NCBI GenBank assembly: GCA_029959085.1
Contig: JARWIR010000031.1
Coordinates: 7,254,001 to 7,318,000 of the forward strand
DNA: 64,000 nt
Source: Nemophila menziesii
Taxonomy: Eukaryota > Streptophyta > Magnoliopsida > Boraginales > Hydrophyllaceae
Direction: 5' to 3'
Of the stretch, positions 8,733-20,293 are shown one piece after another (the first letter of the stretch is position 1; each line of letters begins with the position of its first letter). The notes under the pieces were generated by a model. That model was not told where the DNA came from. It saw nothing but the letters and a program-made list of their open reading frames with translations, and did not search any database. The position numbers and the translations under genes are program-made.

Positions 8733-10550
8733 ATGGACTCTAATCAACCGGAAGGTTCATGTTCTACTAGACCTCCGCTTTTTGTAGGAAAAGATTACTT
8801 TGGATGGAAAAAGAAGATGGAGATTCATGTCAAAGGAATTGATTACTTTTTATGGCTTGCTATCAAGAAGGGTCCTTACATTCCTTATGTTGATGGTAGT
8901 CAAACGGTTGAGAAAGACGAAGATGATTACAATGCTCAAGACATAGCCAAACTCACCAAAAACAACAAAGCTATGAACATACTCATAAATGGGTTAAGTG
9001 TCACGGAATATGCTCGAGTTAGTGAATGCAATTCGGCTCATGAAATGTGGCAACTCTTGGAGCTATCATATCAAGGAACGGGAGATGTCAAGGAAACTAA
9101 GATTGGTCTTTTCATCACCAAGTATGAACTATTTCGTATGGAGCCCGATGAAGCCTTAAATGCTATGCATCAAAGATTTTCAAACATTGTCAACACCTTG
9201 AAGACTCTTGGTCAAGAGTACACCAACAAAGAACAATGCCGAAAAATATAGTTTGCTCTTCCAAAGAAATACAAATCAAAAATCAACTCTATTAGAGATA
9301 CTAAAGATCTTTCAAAAATGACGGTTCATGAACTCATTTGTAACCTCATGACGGAAGAGCTCGTGCTTGAAGAAGAAAAGATAAGAGATGATGAGGAGAA
9401 GAAGATTAAGAAATCCATTGCCTTCCATGCCTTAGGTAGCAAGTTGAAAGAACGAAAAGAAAGGAAGGAAAGTGAAGAAGAAGAAAATTCAAATAAAGAA
9501 GAAACTAGTGAAAATGAAGGAGTAGTTATGTTGGCAAGAGATATGAAAAAATTTATGAGATACAAACGCTTTGCCAAGAAATGAAGTTCTTCAACACCCT
9601 ATAAGAAGAATGTTAGAGCTATCAAACAAGATGAACCCCCTTGCTATCATTGCAAGAAAGTTGGTCACATCAAAACTTATTGTCCTCTTTTCCAAAAGGA
9701 GAAACCAAAGAGAGCAATGCATGCTAATATCACTTGGGATACTCAAAATTTGGATGAAGAAGAAAGTGATAATGATAATGTTAATCTTGTTGCCTTTATG
9801 GGAGAACTTGGAAATGATGAAGATACTTCTTGGGATGATGATCATACTATCCAAGAACTAAGCAATGCCGGTTCAACTCACTTTGCCTTTATGGCAAATC
9901 ATGATGAGGTAACTCCTAAATCTAAGCTTTCTTTATCTAATGATGATGCTAGTGAGCAAGATATTCATGAGGCATTTGATTCTCTTTACAATGATTTTTT
10001 AAACTCTATTGAAACAAACAAAGTTTTAACAAAAGATTTAGAAATTGAAAGAAAAAGAAGTAAAGAGATTTTAAAAGCTTTGGAAGATTGTCAAAATCTT
10101 AGTGATGAATGTATAGATGAAAATGAGAAACTTCATCTTATTGAGAAAAGTCTTTTGGAAGAAAAAGTTTTGTTAGAGAAAAAGATTGAGGATCAAAATG
10201 CTATTATTCTAAAATTTACAAATGGGCAAGAAAACTTGGATTTGATTTTAGGTTCTCAAAAATTAGCTTTTGAAAAAAGTGGTGTTGGATATGATCCATC
10301 AACTAAACAAAAACTCTTAAAAAATGTTTTTGTTAAATCAAAAATTTCAAATCATATTTCGTCTTCTTCAAAATCTTCTATCACTTGCACTTATTGTAAA
10401 AAACTTGGTCATAATGCATCTCATTGTTACTATCGAAAATTATTGGATTTGGGATCTCTTGTGCCACTTTGGAAAAGGCCTATATGGGCTATAAAAAGGA
10501 AATCCACTAACCCTCATGGACCCAAACCAAATTGGGTACCTAAAGCCTAA
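8733..10550 (+). pseudogene. Copia Gag, interrupted by two nonsense codons
   Basis: One reading frame runs from ATG 8733 to TAA 10548-10550 (605 codons), broken by TAG at 9249-9251 and TGA at 9582-9584. The N-terminus (FVGKDYFGWKKKMEIHVKG) is the copia Gag/UBN2-type capsid region. A zinc knuckle CYHCKKVGHIKTYC (C-X2-C-X4-H-X4-C) lies near 9637-9678. A second CX2CX4HX4C motif (CTYCKKLGHNASHC) lies near 10387-10428, and the stretch between them is acidic and coiled-coil-like. Two knuckles and a long Gag fit Sireviruses. The frame changes between this ORF and pol near 10555, by an indel or a native frameshift; I cannot tell which. Confidence 0.88.
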
Positions 10551-10570
10551 ATTATTTTTGTTTGTAGGGA

Positions 10571-13500
10571 TTGAGCATCAAGAAGCAAAATATATGGCTC
10601 CTTGATAGTGGATGCTCAAGACATATGACCGAGAACCCTTCATTATTTACACATCTCTATAAAACAAAAGGTGATAGAGTTACTTTTGCCGACAATACTA
10701 AAAAGCGTGTTTTGGGTAAAGGTAATATCGGTAATATGAATTCTTTACTTATTTCAAATGTTTTGCTTGTTGAGGGTCTATCTTTTAACTTGCTTAGTAT
10801 TAGTCAACTTTGTGATGTTGGTTATTGTGTTAAATTTGAAGCATCTAGATGCATTGTTTTCAAAAATGATGAGTTAGATACTATCTTTATTGCTAAAAGA
10901 TCGGATAATGTTTTTGTAGTTGATCTTGAGAGTCTTATGTGTCAACGTATAAAATGTTTGTCCGTAGTTAATGATAGTTGGCTTTGGCATAGACGTTTAG
11001 GACATGCTAGCATGGATTTAATTTCAAAATTGTCTAGAAAAAATCTTGTTGTTGGTTTGCCTATTTATAAGTTTGATAAAGATAAACTTTGTGATGCATG
11101 TCAACTTGGTAAATAACATCGTTCATCTTTTAAACCCATAAATAAGGTCATCACCGTTAGGCCACTTCAATTATTGCATATGGATCTTTTTAGTCCCGTT
11201 GATGTCACTAGTCTAGGAGGATCTAGATATGTTTTTGTTGTTGTTGATGATTACACTAGATATACATGGGTGATGTTCCTTGCTTTAAAAAATCAAGCCT
11301 TCAATAAATTTGCAAAACTTTGTGGAAAGGTGCAAAATGAGAAAGGCTACTCTATTACATGCATTCGTAGTGATAATGGTAGTGAATATGTGAATTCTCC
11401 TTTTGTGCATTTTTGTGATGAATTTGGCATTGAGCATAATTTTTCGGCTCCTAGAACTCCCCAACAAAATGGGGTAGTGGAAAGGAAAAACCGGACTTTA
11501 CAAGAAATGGAAAGGACAATGCTAAAAGAACATAGCTTGCCTACATACTTTTGGGGTGAAGCCGTTCATACGGATTGTTATGTGTTAAATAGAGTTCTAA
11601 TTAGACCTCTTATTAAGAAAACCCCTTATGAGCTTTGGAATGGTAGACCACCAACTATTGCATATTTTTGTGTTTTTGGATGCAAATGTTTTATCTTAAA
11701 CACTAGGGATTATTTGGGCAAATTTGATGCAAAATCGGATGAAGGTATTTTTCTTGGTTATTCCACTAAGGGAAAAGCCTATCGTATTTTCAATAAACGC
11801 ACTCGTACCATTGAAGAATCTATGCATGTTGACTTTGATGAGACTAACCCTTTTTGTATCAAGAAAGTAGTAGATGTTGATTTACATGAAGATATTCCAC
11901 AAGATCAACCCTTAATATCTCCTACTCAAGAATTAAAATCTCATGATGAATCTCTTAAGGAAAATGGTCAACTCTCAAATGAAGCTAGTACGGATTTACC
12001 AAAGTGTTGGAAAAACATCAAAGATCACCCAAGTGAATTAATTCTAGGTGATCCAAATGAAGGTGTAACCACTCGTTCTCGTATAATTGCTCTATGTGCT
12101 CATCAAGCATTCTTATCTCAAATTGAGCCCAAGAATATTAAAGAAGCCTTGCTAGATGATCATTGGATAAATGCTATGCATGAGGAATTAAATCAATTTG
12201 AGCGTAGTAAAGTTTGGACTTTAGTTGAGAAACCAATTGGTCCTACTATTATTGGCACAAAGTGGGTGTTTCGAAACAAGCTAGATGACACTGGTATAAT
12301 CACTAGAAATAAAGCAAGGTTAGTTGCTCAAGGATATAATCAAGAAGAAGGTATTGATTTCGATGAAACTTTTGCTCCGGTAGCTAGACTTGAATCTATT
12401 CGTATGTTACTTGCTTTTGCTTGTTATATGAATTTTAAACTTTACCAAATGGATGTCAAAAGTGCTTTTTTAAATGGTTTTATAGATGAGGAAGTTTTTG
12501 TTAAACAACCACCGGGTTTTGAAGATCCAAAATTTCCAAATCATGTTTTTAAACTTTCAAAAGCTTTATATGGTTTAAAACAAGCACCTCGTGCTTGGTA
12601 TGAACGTTTGAGCAAATTTTTATTAGAAGATGGTTTTAAACGAGGAAATATTGACTCCACCTTATTTATAAAAAGGTATTCAAAAGATATCCTTCTTGTT
12701 CAAATTTATGTGGATGATATAATATTTGGTGCTACTAATGAAAATCTTTGTGAGAATTTTTCTAAAAGCATGCATAAGGAATTTGAGATGAGCATGATGG
12801 GAGAATTGAATTACTTTCTTGGACTTCAAATCAAGCAAATGAAGGATGACATCTTTGTAAATCAAGTCAAATACACAAAAGAATTGATCAAAAAATTTGG
12901 ACTTGAAGATGCAAAGGAAATTGGAACTCCAATGAGCACATCCACAAAATTAGACAAAGATGAAGATGGTAAGGATGTTGATGAGAAAACATATCGAGGT
13001 ATGATTGGTAGCTTACTTTATTTAACCGCTTCTAGACCCGATATTATGTTCTCCGTGTGTCTTTGTGCTAGATTTCAATCCTCTCCTAAAGAATCTCATC
13101 TTAGTGCCGTTAAGCGTATTTTTGGGTATTTAAAAGGAACCCTAAGTTTAGGACTTTGGTACCCAAAATTTACCTCTTTTGAACTAATAGGTTATTCGGA
13201 TGCCGATTATGCCGGTTGTAGACTTGGTAGGAAGAGTACTAGTGGAAGTTGCCAATTCTTAGGTCAATCCCTTGTATCTTGGTCTAGTAGAAAACAAAAT
13301 AGTGTTGCTTTATCCACGGCCGAAGCCGAATATGTTGCGGCCGGAAATTGTGAGACTCAAATTCTTTGGATGAAACAAACCTTACTAGATTTTGGCCTAG
13401 AGTATGATTGTGTACCCATTCGTTGTGATAACACTAGTGCTATCAATCTTACCAAAAATCCTATTCAACACTCTAGAACGAAACACATAGAAATCTAACA

Positions 13501-13648
13501 TCATTTTATCCGTGATCACACTCAAAAAGGGGATATTGTGCTTGAATTTGTCACTTCGGAAAATCAACTAGCCGATATTTTTACCAAACCTCTACCCCAA
13601 GATCTTTTTGAGAAAATTCATTATGAGATTGGCATGCAAATTCTCTAA
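10571..13648 (+). pseudogene. Copia Pol (protease-integrase-RT-RNase H) with two nonsense codons
   Basis: One frame runs to the natural end IGMQIL-stop at 13646-13648, interrupted by TAA at 11114-11116 (after CDACQLGK) and TAA at 13496-13498 (after KHIEI). Order: protease LLDSGCSRHM (about 10595); integrase zinc finger H-X4-H with CDAC; integrase core Asp in HMDLFSPV, Asp in SDNGSEY, Glu in PQQNGVVERKN; RT with YVDDIIFG (about 12706); RNase H with SDADYAG, ALSTAEAEY and CDNTSAI. All catalytic residues I can check are present, so only the stops disable it. The first stop is consistent with CAA to TAA. Confidence 0.92.
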
Positions 13649-14011
13649 ACTTCTTATCTTGCCTTTCTTGTTATTGCTTATGGTGTGTTTATTATATTAT
13701 CTTGTTGCTAAAATTTTCTTGGTGTTATAGGGACCTTGAAGCTTCTAATTGTTATCCATTTACTCCTTTAATCCTTGTTTTTACTCAAAAGTATCTTTGA
13801 CCCCTTAAAAAATTTCAAAAATCTTATCATTGATTCTTTTTGTTGTTGACAAAGGGGGAGAAATTTTAGTTAAACTTTTTCAAATGCATTTTGTGAGGGG
13901 GAGTTTTTCTAAAAACTCTAGTGATTAGTTTGAGGGGGAGTTTTTGTTTAAAACTTTATCTAAGGCATCTTCAAAAGTTTATGATTTGTCAAACATCAAA
14001 AATGGGGAGAT
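13649..14011 (+). promoter_or_regulatory. Copia 3' untranslated region with multiple polypurine tracts
   Basis: Non-coding. It contains AAAGGGGGAG (13852-13861), GAGGGGGAG (13896-13904), GAGGGGGAG (13932-13940) and the terminal AAAATGGGGAGAT just before the LTR at 14012. Reiterated purine tracts are a reported hallmark of Sireviruses. Only the last is positioned to prime plus-strand synthesis. Confidence 0.8.
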
Positions 14012-15151
14012 TGTTAGCCTTACCTTGTTTTTATTCCCGTTTTAATATTCGACAAATCATTCTTTAACTAAAATTCATTTGGTATCACTTTTAAATGTTT
14101 TCCAAAACCCCTCATTAGATTAGTTATCTTAAAATCCTTGAAATTGAGCTTCATTAGTACAGTGGTGCGGTACACCGGACGATACATGCGGTACACCGCA
14201 GTACCACGGACCAAAGGCGCGGTGCACAGCTAGTCCGAACAGAAAGCAAGATAATGTGCGGTACACCAGACTGAAGACGCGGTACACCGGACCAAGGATA
14301 CGGACCAGGGCACGGTGCATGGCTATAGCCCGTCAGAGAGATAGAAAATGTGCGGTACACCGCACAAGACCCGCGGTACACCGCGAGAAAGGGTTTTCTG
14401 CACTATTAGAAGAAGACAAAGCTTATATCCGTTGGAGTTTAAATCTATCCGTTAGAGAGAAGCCTTTTGACCGTTGGAAGCTTATTTCAGCTATAAATTA
14501 AAGCTCATTCAAGACACAACTCATCCCTTCCATCTACCAATCTTAAGAGCAATTAATATTATCATTCAAGAAGGTTTCAAAGGAGCATTCAAGTCATATT
14601 CATTCCTCAAGCTACATAGTTTATATCCACTCATTTAGGAGTCTAGTTACAAGCTATTATACCACCCCTAAACACTTTTCTTTTCCTCTTAGTTCTTGTA
14701 ATAGATTAAGAGAGTAGTGTGAGTATAGGTTCTATACTTGGTTCCTTGTGTTGGTGATAACACAAGTGTATTTCCTTCAAGGTTCTTGAAGTGGTTGTAA
14801 AGGGTTTGTAATCTCACCCGGGTTAAAGAGTTACGAAGATTAGTTGAGAATCTTGCAAATCCTAAGGAGGCTTCCTTAGGTAGTGGATGTAGGGAAACCG
14901 AACCACTATACATCGTTGTGTATCTTTCTATCCCTACACTCTTTACTTTTCCGCACTCTATATGCTTGATAAAATGCTTACATGAATAGTTTATAATATT
15001 GTCTTTTAGGATTATCTAGTTCTTGACTATTTAGTTTTCTAAAACAATAGGATTCAAATTAGCTTTTAATTTTATTTGCTTGAAATAAAATCAGCCGATT
15101 AATTTCCATTGTCCTATTCAACCCCCCTTCTAGGACGCATATAGAATATCA
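14012..15151 (+). repeat. 3' LTR of the copia element
   Basis: 1140 bp, offset 6474 from the 5' LTR. Differences include GG to AG in the second palindrome pair (14265 area). All three 21-bp-spaced palindrome pairs are retained (14170/14191, 14261/14282, 14355/14376). It is followed by GAAGG. Confidence 0.95.
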
Positions 15152-15156
15152 GAAGG

Positions 15157-16345
15157 TATAATTGTTTTTATGTGTAGGTAACATAATAGATAAGTTTGAG
15201 TAACAAAAATCGCAAAATTCTGAAGTCACAATAGCAAAGCGGCTTGCCGGTCCTATGGCGATTAATAAGGTGGACATTATTTTTGGAAATTAATACCCAA
15301 GTTCGCTCATATAAATTTATTATTAAGAAAAATAGTTTTATAGTTATTAAAGAGAAGTGTAATTTCTTTTTTATTTTAATGATGGTTTCTTCAATGATTT
15401 ATTCAACTGGGAAAGACGAATTTGAAACTATGATTTAATTTATTTTTCTTGGTCGGGAGAACGGATTGGTGAAGAAGATTGAAAGTATGGGTAAATAGAT
15501 GAAGAGTCGGTTATGAAAGTATGGGTGGGTGAATGGAGAATCGGTTTTTTAATAGTTTTAGTAATTTTTAATATTATTTTACTAATTAATGGACTATTTC
15601 GGTAATTTAAAGTTTAAAAAATTAAAAAGATAATAATAAGTGTGTATACTGCTGGGCTTAAAATATATATAGAAAGAAGTATGAGCCATCCATAGTTTAC
15701 TAAAGTTAATGGGAGAGTTTAGGGCGGGTTTACCTCTATACCCATATCTCGTCCTGCAAAAATAAAAATAAGCCCCACAATGTACAGCTTCACATCGTAC
15801 TTTCCGACGACCCGTCCCGTCCTGTTCTTTGAAACTCTGTGGAACTATCAAGGAAGACACGACTTATTATAGAGAGTAAAAAAATAATTCATTTTTTTTG
15901 GTTAGTAAAAGTTTAAGCAAATTTGAGCTAGTGTTTGGAAAATTTCGACAATTAGCTTCACTTGTTTATGTATTGATACCAGTCAGCAATCACATCAACG
16001 GGCTTGTAATCATTTATAAATTCATGTTGTTAGTAGAAGAGAACGGTAAGACATTATAAACAGAAGACATGACGACATATTTGTTGCAGAATCTCATGAG
16101 CTCATTTATTAAATAAACTCAATGCCAAAAAGTATAATTGGAAAGCTTAAAAAATCTTGAGATGCAATGGAAAAATTTGTGAGACTGGTTAAAAGAGTAA
16201 TTATTATAGATTTATCTTATGTTAACTCCAGGTTCTCGAGCAAGAAGAAGCTAAATGGCTGATACACTCTCAATGAAAGTCGATTATTTACAAAATTCTG
16301 TTTTTACATTTGAGGGTGAAATAATAATCTCACAGATATATATAT
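15157..16345. other. Tail of element E, then unassigned DNA downstream of DXS
   Basis: 15157 to about 15260 continues element E. 'tataattgtttttatgtgtaggtaac' aligns with B near 52790-52815, and GCGGCTTGCCGGTCCTATGGCG looks like a worn CGGTAYACCG pair. From about 15260 to 16345 I see no gene or known repeat. The short minus-strand frame at 15594-15860 lacks any recognisable domain. The DXS 3' UTR must occupy the right part; an AATAAA on the minus strand at 16104-16109, 237 nt past the stop, is a possible polyadenylation signal. Confidence 0.5.
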
Positions 16346-19300
16346 TTATAACATGACTTCCAGAGCCTCTCTTGTTTTACCAAGTATGTTAAATATTGTT
16401 GCCGCGATATGAGATGGTGAGAGTCCCGATTCGTTTAATTGATAAGTTGCAGATCCATGTTCGATATATCGATCAGGAAGAACCATTGGTCTCCACTGCA
16501 CAATTTGAAAAAAAAATAAATGTTAAGATATATATAACTAACACTAATTATGATATATACCTTCAAATTTCCATCGAGAAGGCCATCAAGTGCCATGAAA
16601 TGGGCAACATGAGATCCAAAACCTCCAATTGAACCTTCTTCAACAGTAATCAATACTTCATGTGTTTTTGCCAAGCTACGTATAAGAGCATGATCCAATG
16701 GTTTACAAAAACGTGCATCCGCAACTGTTAAGCGCAATCCACGGGATTCCACTAAAGAAGCCGCCCCTAAACAGCTTTGAACTGCCGCTCCATACCCTAA
16801 CAAAGCCACTCTTTCCCCTTCAATCAATATTCGACCTTTTCCAACCTGTTATCAATATTCGAACTTTTATATAAACAAAAAAAAAAAATTATACCAATTT
16901 CAGAGTATATGAATAGTAATACCTCGAGAGGAACACCTTTATTTCCTGGTGGCAACTCTACACCTACCCCATTTCCTCTAGGGTATCTAAAACAGCTAGG
17001 TCTATCATCTATAGAAGCAGCTGTTGCAACCATATGGAATAACTCAGCCTCATCAGAAGGAGCCATGACTACCATATTTGGAAGACATGCCATAAACGTA
17101 ACATCAAATGACCCACTATGTGTAGGACCATCCGCTCCCACTAACCCAGCTCTATCCATAGCAAATCTAACAGGTAATTTCTGCAAATCCACATCATGCA
17201 CCACCTAGAAAACCAAGCCAATCAAAGTTAGAAACAATATGAGGCTTAAAAAAATCGACACGTTAATAACTTGCCTGATCATAAGCTCTTTGCATGAAAG
17301 ATGAGTATATAGTACAAAAGGGTTTAACACCTTCGCAAGCTAATCCAGCTGCGAAAGTTACAGCATGTTGTTCAGCTATCCCAACGTCAAAACATCGAGT
17401 TGGAAAACGCCGTAAAAATAAATTCAACCCTGTTCCACCTCCCATAGCTGCGTGTATCGCAACAATGTCTTTATCAACTTCTGCTTCAGCAACCAAAGCC
17501 TCCGCAAAGCAGCTCGTGTACGACAGAGTTTTAGCCGTCGCTTTAAATTGCTTCCCTGTAGCCGGATCAAATTTCGACACACCTAAAAACAAATTAATTA
17601 AGTTAATTTCTGATCAAGTAATAAGAAGTATTTTTTAAAGTATACACAGATTAGTTACCATGATACTTATCTGCGGCTTTTTCTGCATAAGGGTAGCCAC
17701 GTCCTTTCTCAGTGATAACATGAATTAACACCGGACCGGTTGTTTTAGTACTTTTGACTTCTTTGAGAATCGCCACAAGATCGTCTATGCTGTGTCCATC
17801 TACCGGACCGATATAATATAATCCAAGCTCCTCGAATAGCGTTGAACCTGAACCACTGATCATCCCACGAGCGTATTCATCTACTTTAGCTGCAATTTCA
17901 TGCATCGGTCCACCAATTTGCTTCGTAACTCCCTATAAATACACGATAATTAATAAAAATACATTTTCAATATCCCAATCAAAAGACTGAAAGTACTAAA
18001 CCTTAGCGACTTCTCTAAGCTCTCGAAGCGGCCGATTAGATTGAAGTCTACTCAATGCACTACTTATAGCTCCAACAGGAGGAATAGGCCCATCTAAAGA
18101 AGCTGTAGGTAAAGAGACTTGTTTGTTATCGTTAAGAATAACAATCATGTCCGAATCTAAATACCCAGCATTATTCATCGCTTCATAAGCTTGACCAGCT
18201 GTCATTGCACCATCACCTATCACAGCAATTACATTGTTTTTTCGACCTTTTAAATCTCTTCCCACCGCCATTCCTAAACCGGCTGAGATAGTGGTCGAAC
18301 TATGACCAGTTCCGAAACAATCATACTCGCTCTCGGAGCGTTTAGTAAAACCTGATAATCCATAGGTTTGTCTCATAGTTGACATCTTATCTCTTCTCCC
18401 GGTTAAAATTTTATGCGGATAAGACTGCATATAATATAGTTTCCATAATATGAGCTGAAATGAATTGTAAAATTTGAAAAAATAAAAAAATATGATTACC
18501 TGATGACCAACATCCCAAAGTATTCTATCTTGAGGAGCATTGAAGACATAATGAAGAGCAACAGTGAGCTCAACAACACCGAGGCTTGAACCAAGATGAC
18601 CTCCGGTTTTCGAAACATTAAATATAACATCGGATCGTAATTCATCCGCTAGTTGTTTCAGTTCCTGTTCATGAACGATTAGTATATTGACTCAAAGATG
18701 AGTAAAATCAAGGGATATAAGATTTACCTTAGCAGAAAGATTTTTCATGTGAATTGGATAGTTAATTGTGTCCAAAAGCGGAGTTGGTGGACTCTTAGAG
18801 AAATACTCTCCTCCTTCTGCTAAAGTTGCCTTCACCCCATTTGATCTTTTCTTCACCTTCAAATTTCAATACATAACAAAACAATCATTTCATTTAAAAC
18901 TTCAAATTCAATATGTATGAATTATAATAAGTCAAGTTCCTCTTTAACAAATGAATTGTCACAAGTTCAAGACTATTTCAAAAAATAATAAAATTGTACA
19001 CATACAAAACTTTAAATATAATTATAGCATGCACATAACAGTGTAAGCATTTAGATTAGTTTATATAATAAGAGCTGAGTTTTCAAAATGTCATTAATTC
19101 AAATCTCTCTTCGTTACCTATCTAAAGTATTAAACATAACTTAGAAATGGATATCACACTAAAATGAATGGAGTGTGAAAGTATAACAACCATCATAACC
19201 ACTTATGTTTTAGAGATTTTTTTAGCAAATCTCACTAGCTTAACTATCGTACCTAATTAAAACGTGCAAAACTTAAAAATATATTTGTATACAAGATATA

Positions 19301-19627
19301 TTCTCCTTATTTATTTGAGTAATTTTTACTCTGGTAGGTTCGAACCATGTCTCTCGAGCAGAGTACCCCCAATCACCCGAGCACAATTTGTAACCATTTC
19401 TCTTTTTGCTATAATATCATCGGAACTATCCGATGAAGACTAATGGGAAATTAGTTATAATAAGATTTTGTAAGGGAATTGAAACAAACCTGAGTGTTTT
19501 TGCATTGAAAATGAAGGTGCAGATCTATTCCATTAAACCAGTGAGAGCATAAAGATGTTTGGTTTTGGGTTTCTGAAACAAATGGTCTGTTCAAATTACC
19601 AGGAAATGGATATCTACATAGAGCCAT
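16346..19627 (-). CDS. DXS: 1-deoxy-D-xylulose-5-phosphate synthase, nine exons, plastid
   Basis: The enzyme condenses pyruvate and glyceraldehyde-3-phosphate with thiamine diphosphate to DXP, the entry step of the plastid MEP isoprenoid pathway. Exons (plus coordinates): 19490-19627, 18728-18856, 18500-18664, 18002-18424, 17659-17932, 17275-17582, 16923-17204, 16561-16845, 16346-16495. They sum to 717 codons plus stop, the usual plant length, with phases agreeing at every junction. Residues 1 to about 58 are a Ser/Asn-rich transit peptide starting [10 protein letters not shown]. Catalytic His112 lies in KTGGHLGSS. The TPP motif [16 protein letters not shown] spans 214-229. Glu447 lies in GIAEQHA, and SCFRYPRG is present. 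The C-terminus ([13 protein letters not shown]) resembles DXS1-type enzymes from memory. Intron 6 begins GC instead of GT. No disabling change is seen. Confidence 0.96.
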
Positions 19628-19684
19628 TGCGACAATGAAAATGCAACTATTCTTGGAACAAGTTTAGCCAAGAAAAGAGTCGGA

Positions 19685-19690
19685 CACGTG
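19685..19690 (-). promoter_or_regulatory. G-box upstream of DXS
   Basis: CACGTG lies 58 bp before the DXS start codon, in the 5' UTR or proximal promoter. G-boxes bind bZIP/bHLH factors such as HY5 and PIFs, which are known regulators of plastid isoprenoid genes. Function here is inference. The rest of 19628-20020 holds no gene; TATACATAC on the minus strand near 19790 is a weak TATA candidate. Confidence 0.4.
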
Positions 19691-20020
19691 TAAGTGATAT
19701 CTTTTAAGACAGAGTTTTATGCACCGAGAACTTCGGGTGTTAGCATCAGATCTGCTAATGCAATAACTTATGAAACTATGTATGTGTGTATGTATATGTG
19801 TGCTAAGGATTCTTGAAGGTTAAATGAAGTTGACAGTTCGAGGCTTGAGTGTTTCTTGATTATCGACTGGTATGGTCTAGTCTGGTCTGGTCGGAAAAGA
19901 AATGAGTTTTCAAAGATTTTGCGTAGAGATTATAGATGTTTCCTATTGGCCCACGTCACCAGAAATCAGTTATGGATAGCAAGATAGATGATAATGAAAA
20001 AAAGGAAAGGAAAAAGAAAA

Positions 20021-20201
20021 GAGTAAAGATATATATCGCCCATTTTTGCTTCACCTCTATATCATCTCCTATGTGGAGATTTCAAAAACCAATCAAATCA
20101 TTTCTCTCTCCTAATTAATTAATTTCTTTCTCTTTTGTTTGATGCCACATAATGTGCCATATAGGAGATGAAGCAAATAAGGGTGATATATAGAAATTCT
20201 C
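20021..20201 (-). mobile_element. MITE, inverted copy
   Basis: 181 bp bounded by GAGTAAAGATATATATC and GATATATAGAAATTCTC. It is the reverse complement of the units at 20294-21262. Its ends form imperfect terminal inverted repeats around TATATATCACCCC and TTTGCTTCACC. It lies about 0.4 kb upstream of the DXS start. With the next copy it could form a hairpin of about 180 bp with a 92-nt loop. Confidence 0.75.
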
Positions 20202-20293
20202 AATGGACAACTATCATTTTCTTTGATTATATTAAACTTTTTGGAATAGAAGGATTATTTTTTATTTATCTCCTTTCCTTTTCTTTTTCTTTT

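Larger units (their letters stand above)
7538..15151 (+). mobile_element. Sirevirus-like Ty1/copia retrotransposon, complete with both LTRs, coding-defective
   Basis: The element has two 1140-bp LTRs, a tRNA-iMet-type primer-binding site, gag-pol in copia order (protease, integrase, RT, RNase H), and several AGGGGGAG purine tracts before the 3' LTR. GAAGG flanks it at 7533-7537 and 15152-15156. Element B has the uninterrupted homologous site near 52815-52840 with one GAAGG. By eye the LTRs differ by about nine substitutions and two 1-bp indels (0.8%). At 1.3e-8 per site per year that is about 0.3 million years. Four in-frame stops and one frameshift make it non-autonomous now. Multiple purine tracts and CACCGGACT-type LTR palindromes point to the Sirevirus lineage. 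Confidence 0.95.

Noticed and set aside
15594..15860. Minus-strand 88-codon frame downstream of DXS
   Set aside because: No domain and no start context; probably chance.
16396..17638. Plus-strand open frames opposite DXS exons
   Set aside because: They mirror conserved exons on the minus strand and have no recognisable domains.
19338..19350. GGTTCGAACC in DXS intron 1 as a possible SINE B box
   Set aside because: No A box at a suitable distance, no A tail and no duplication found.
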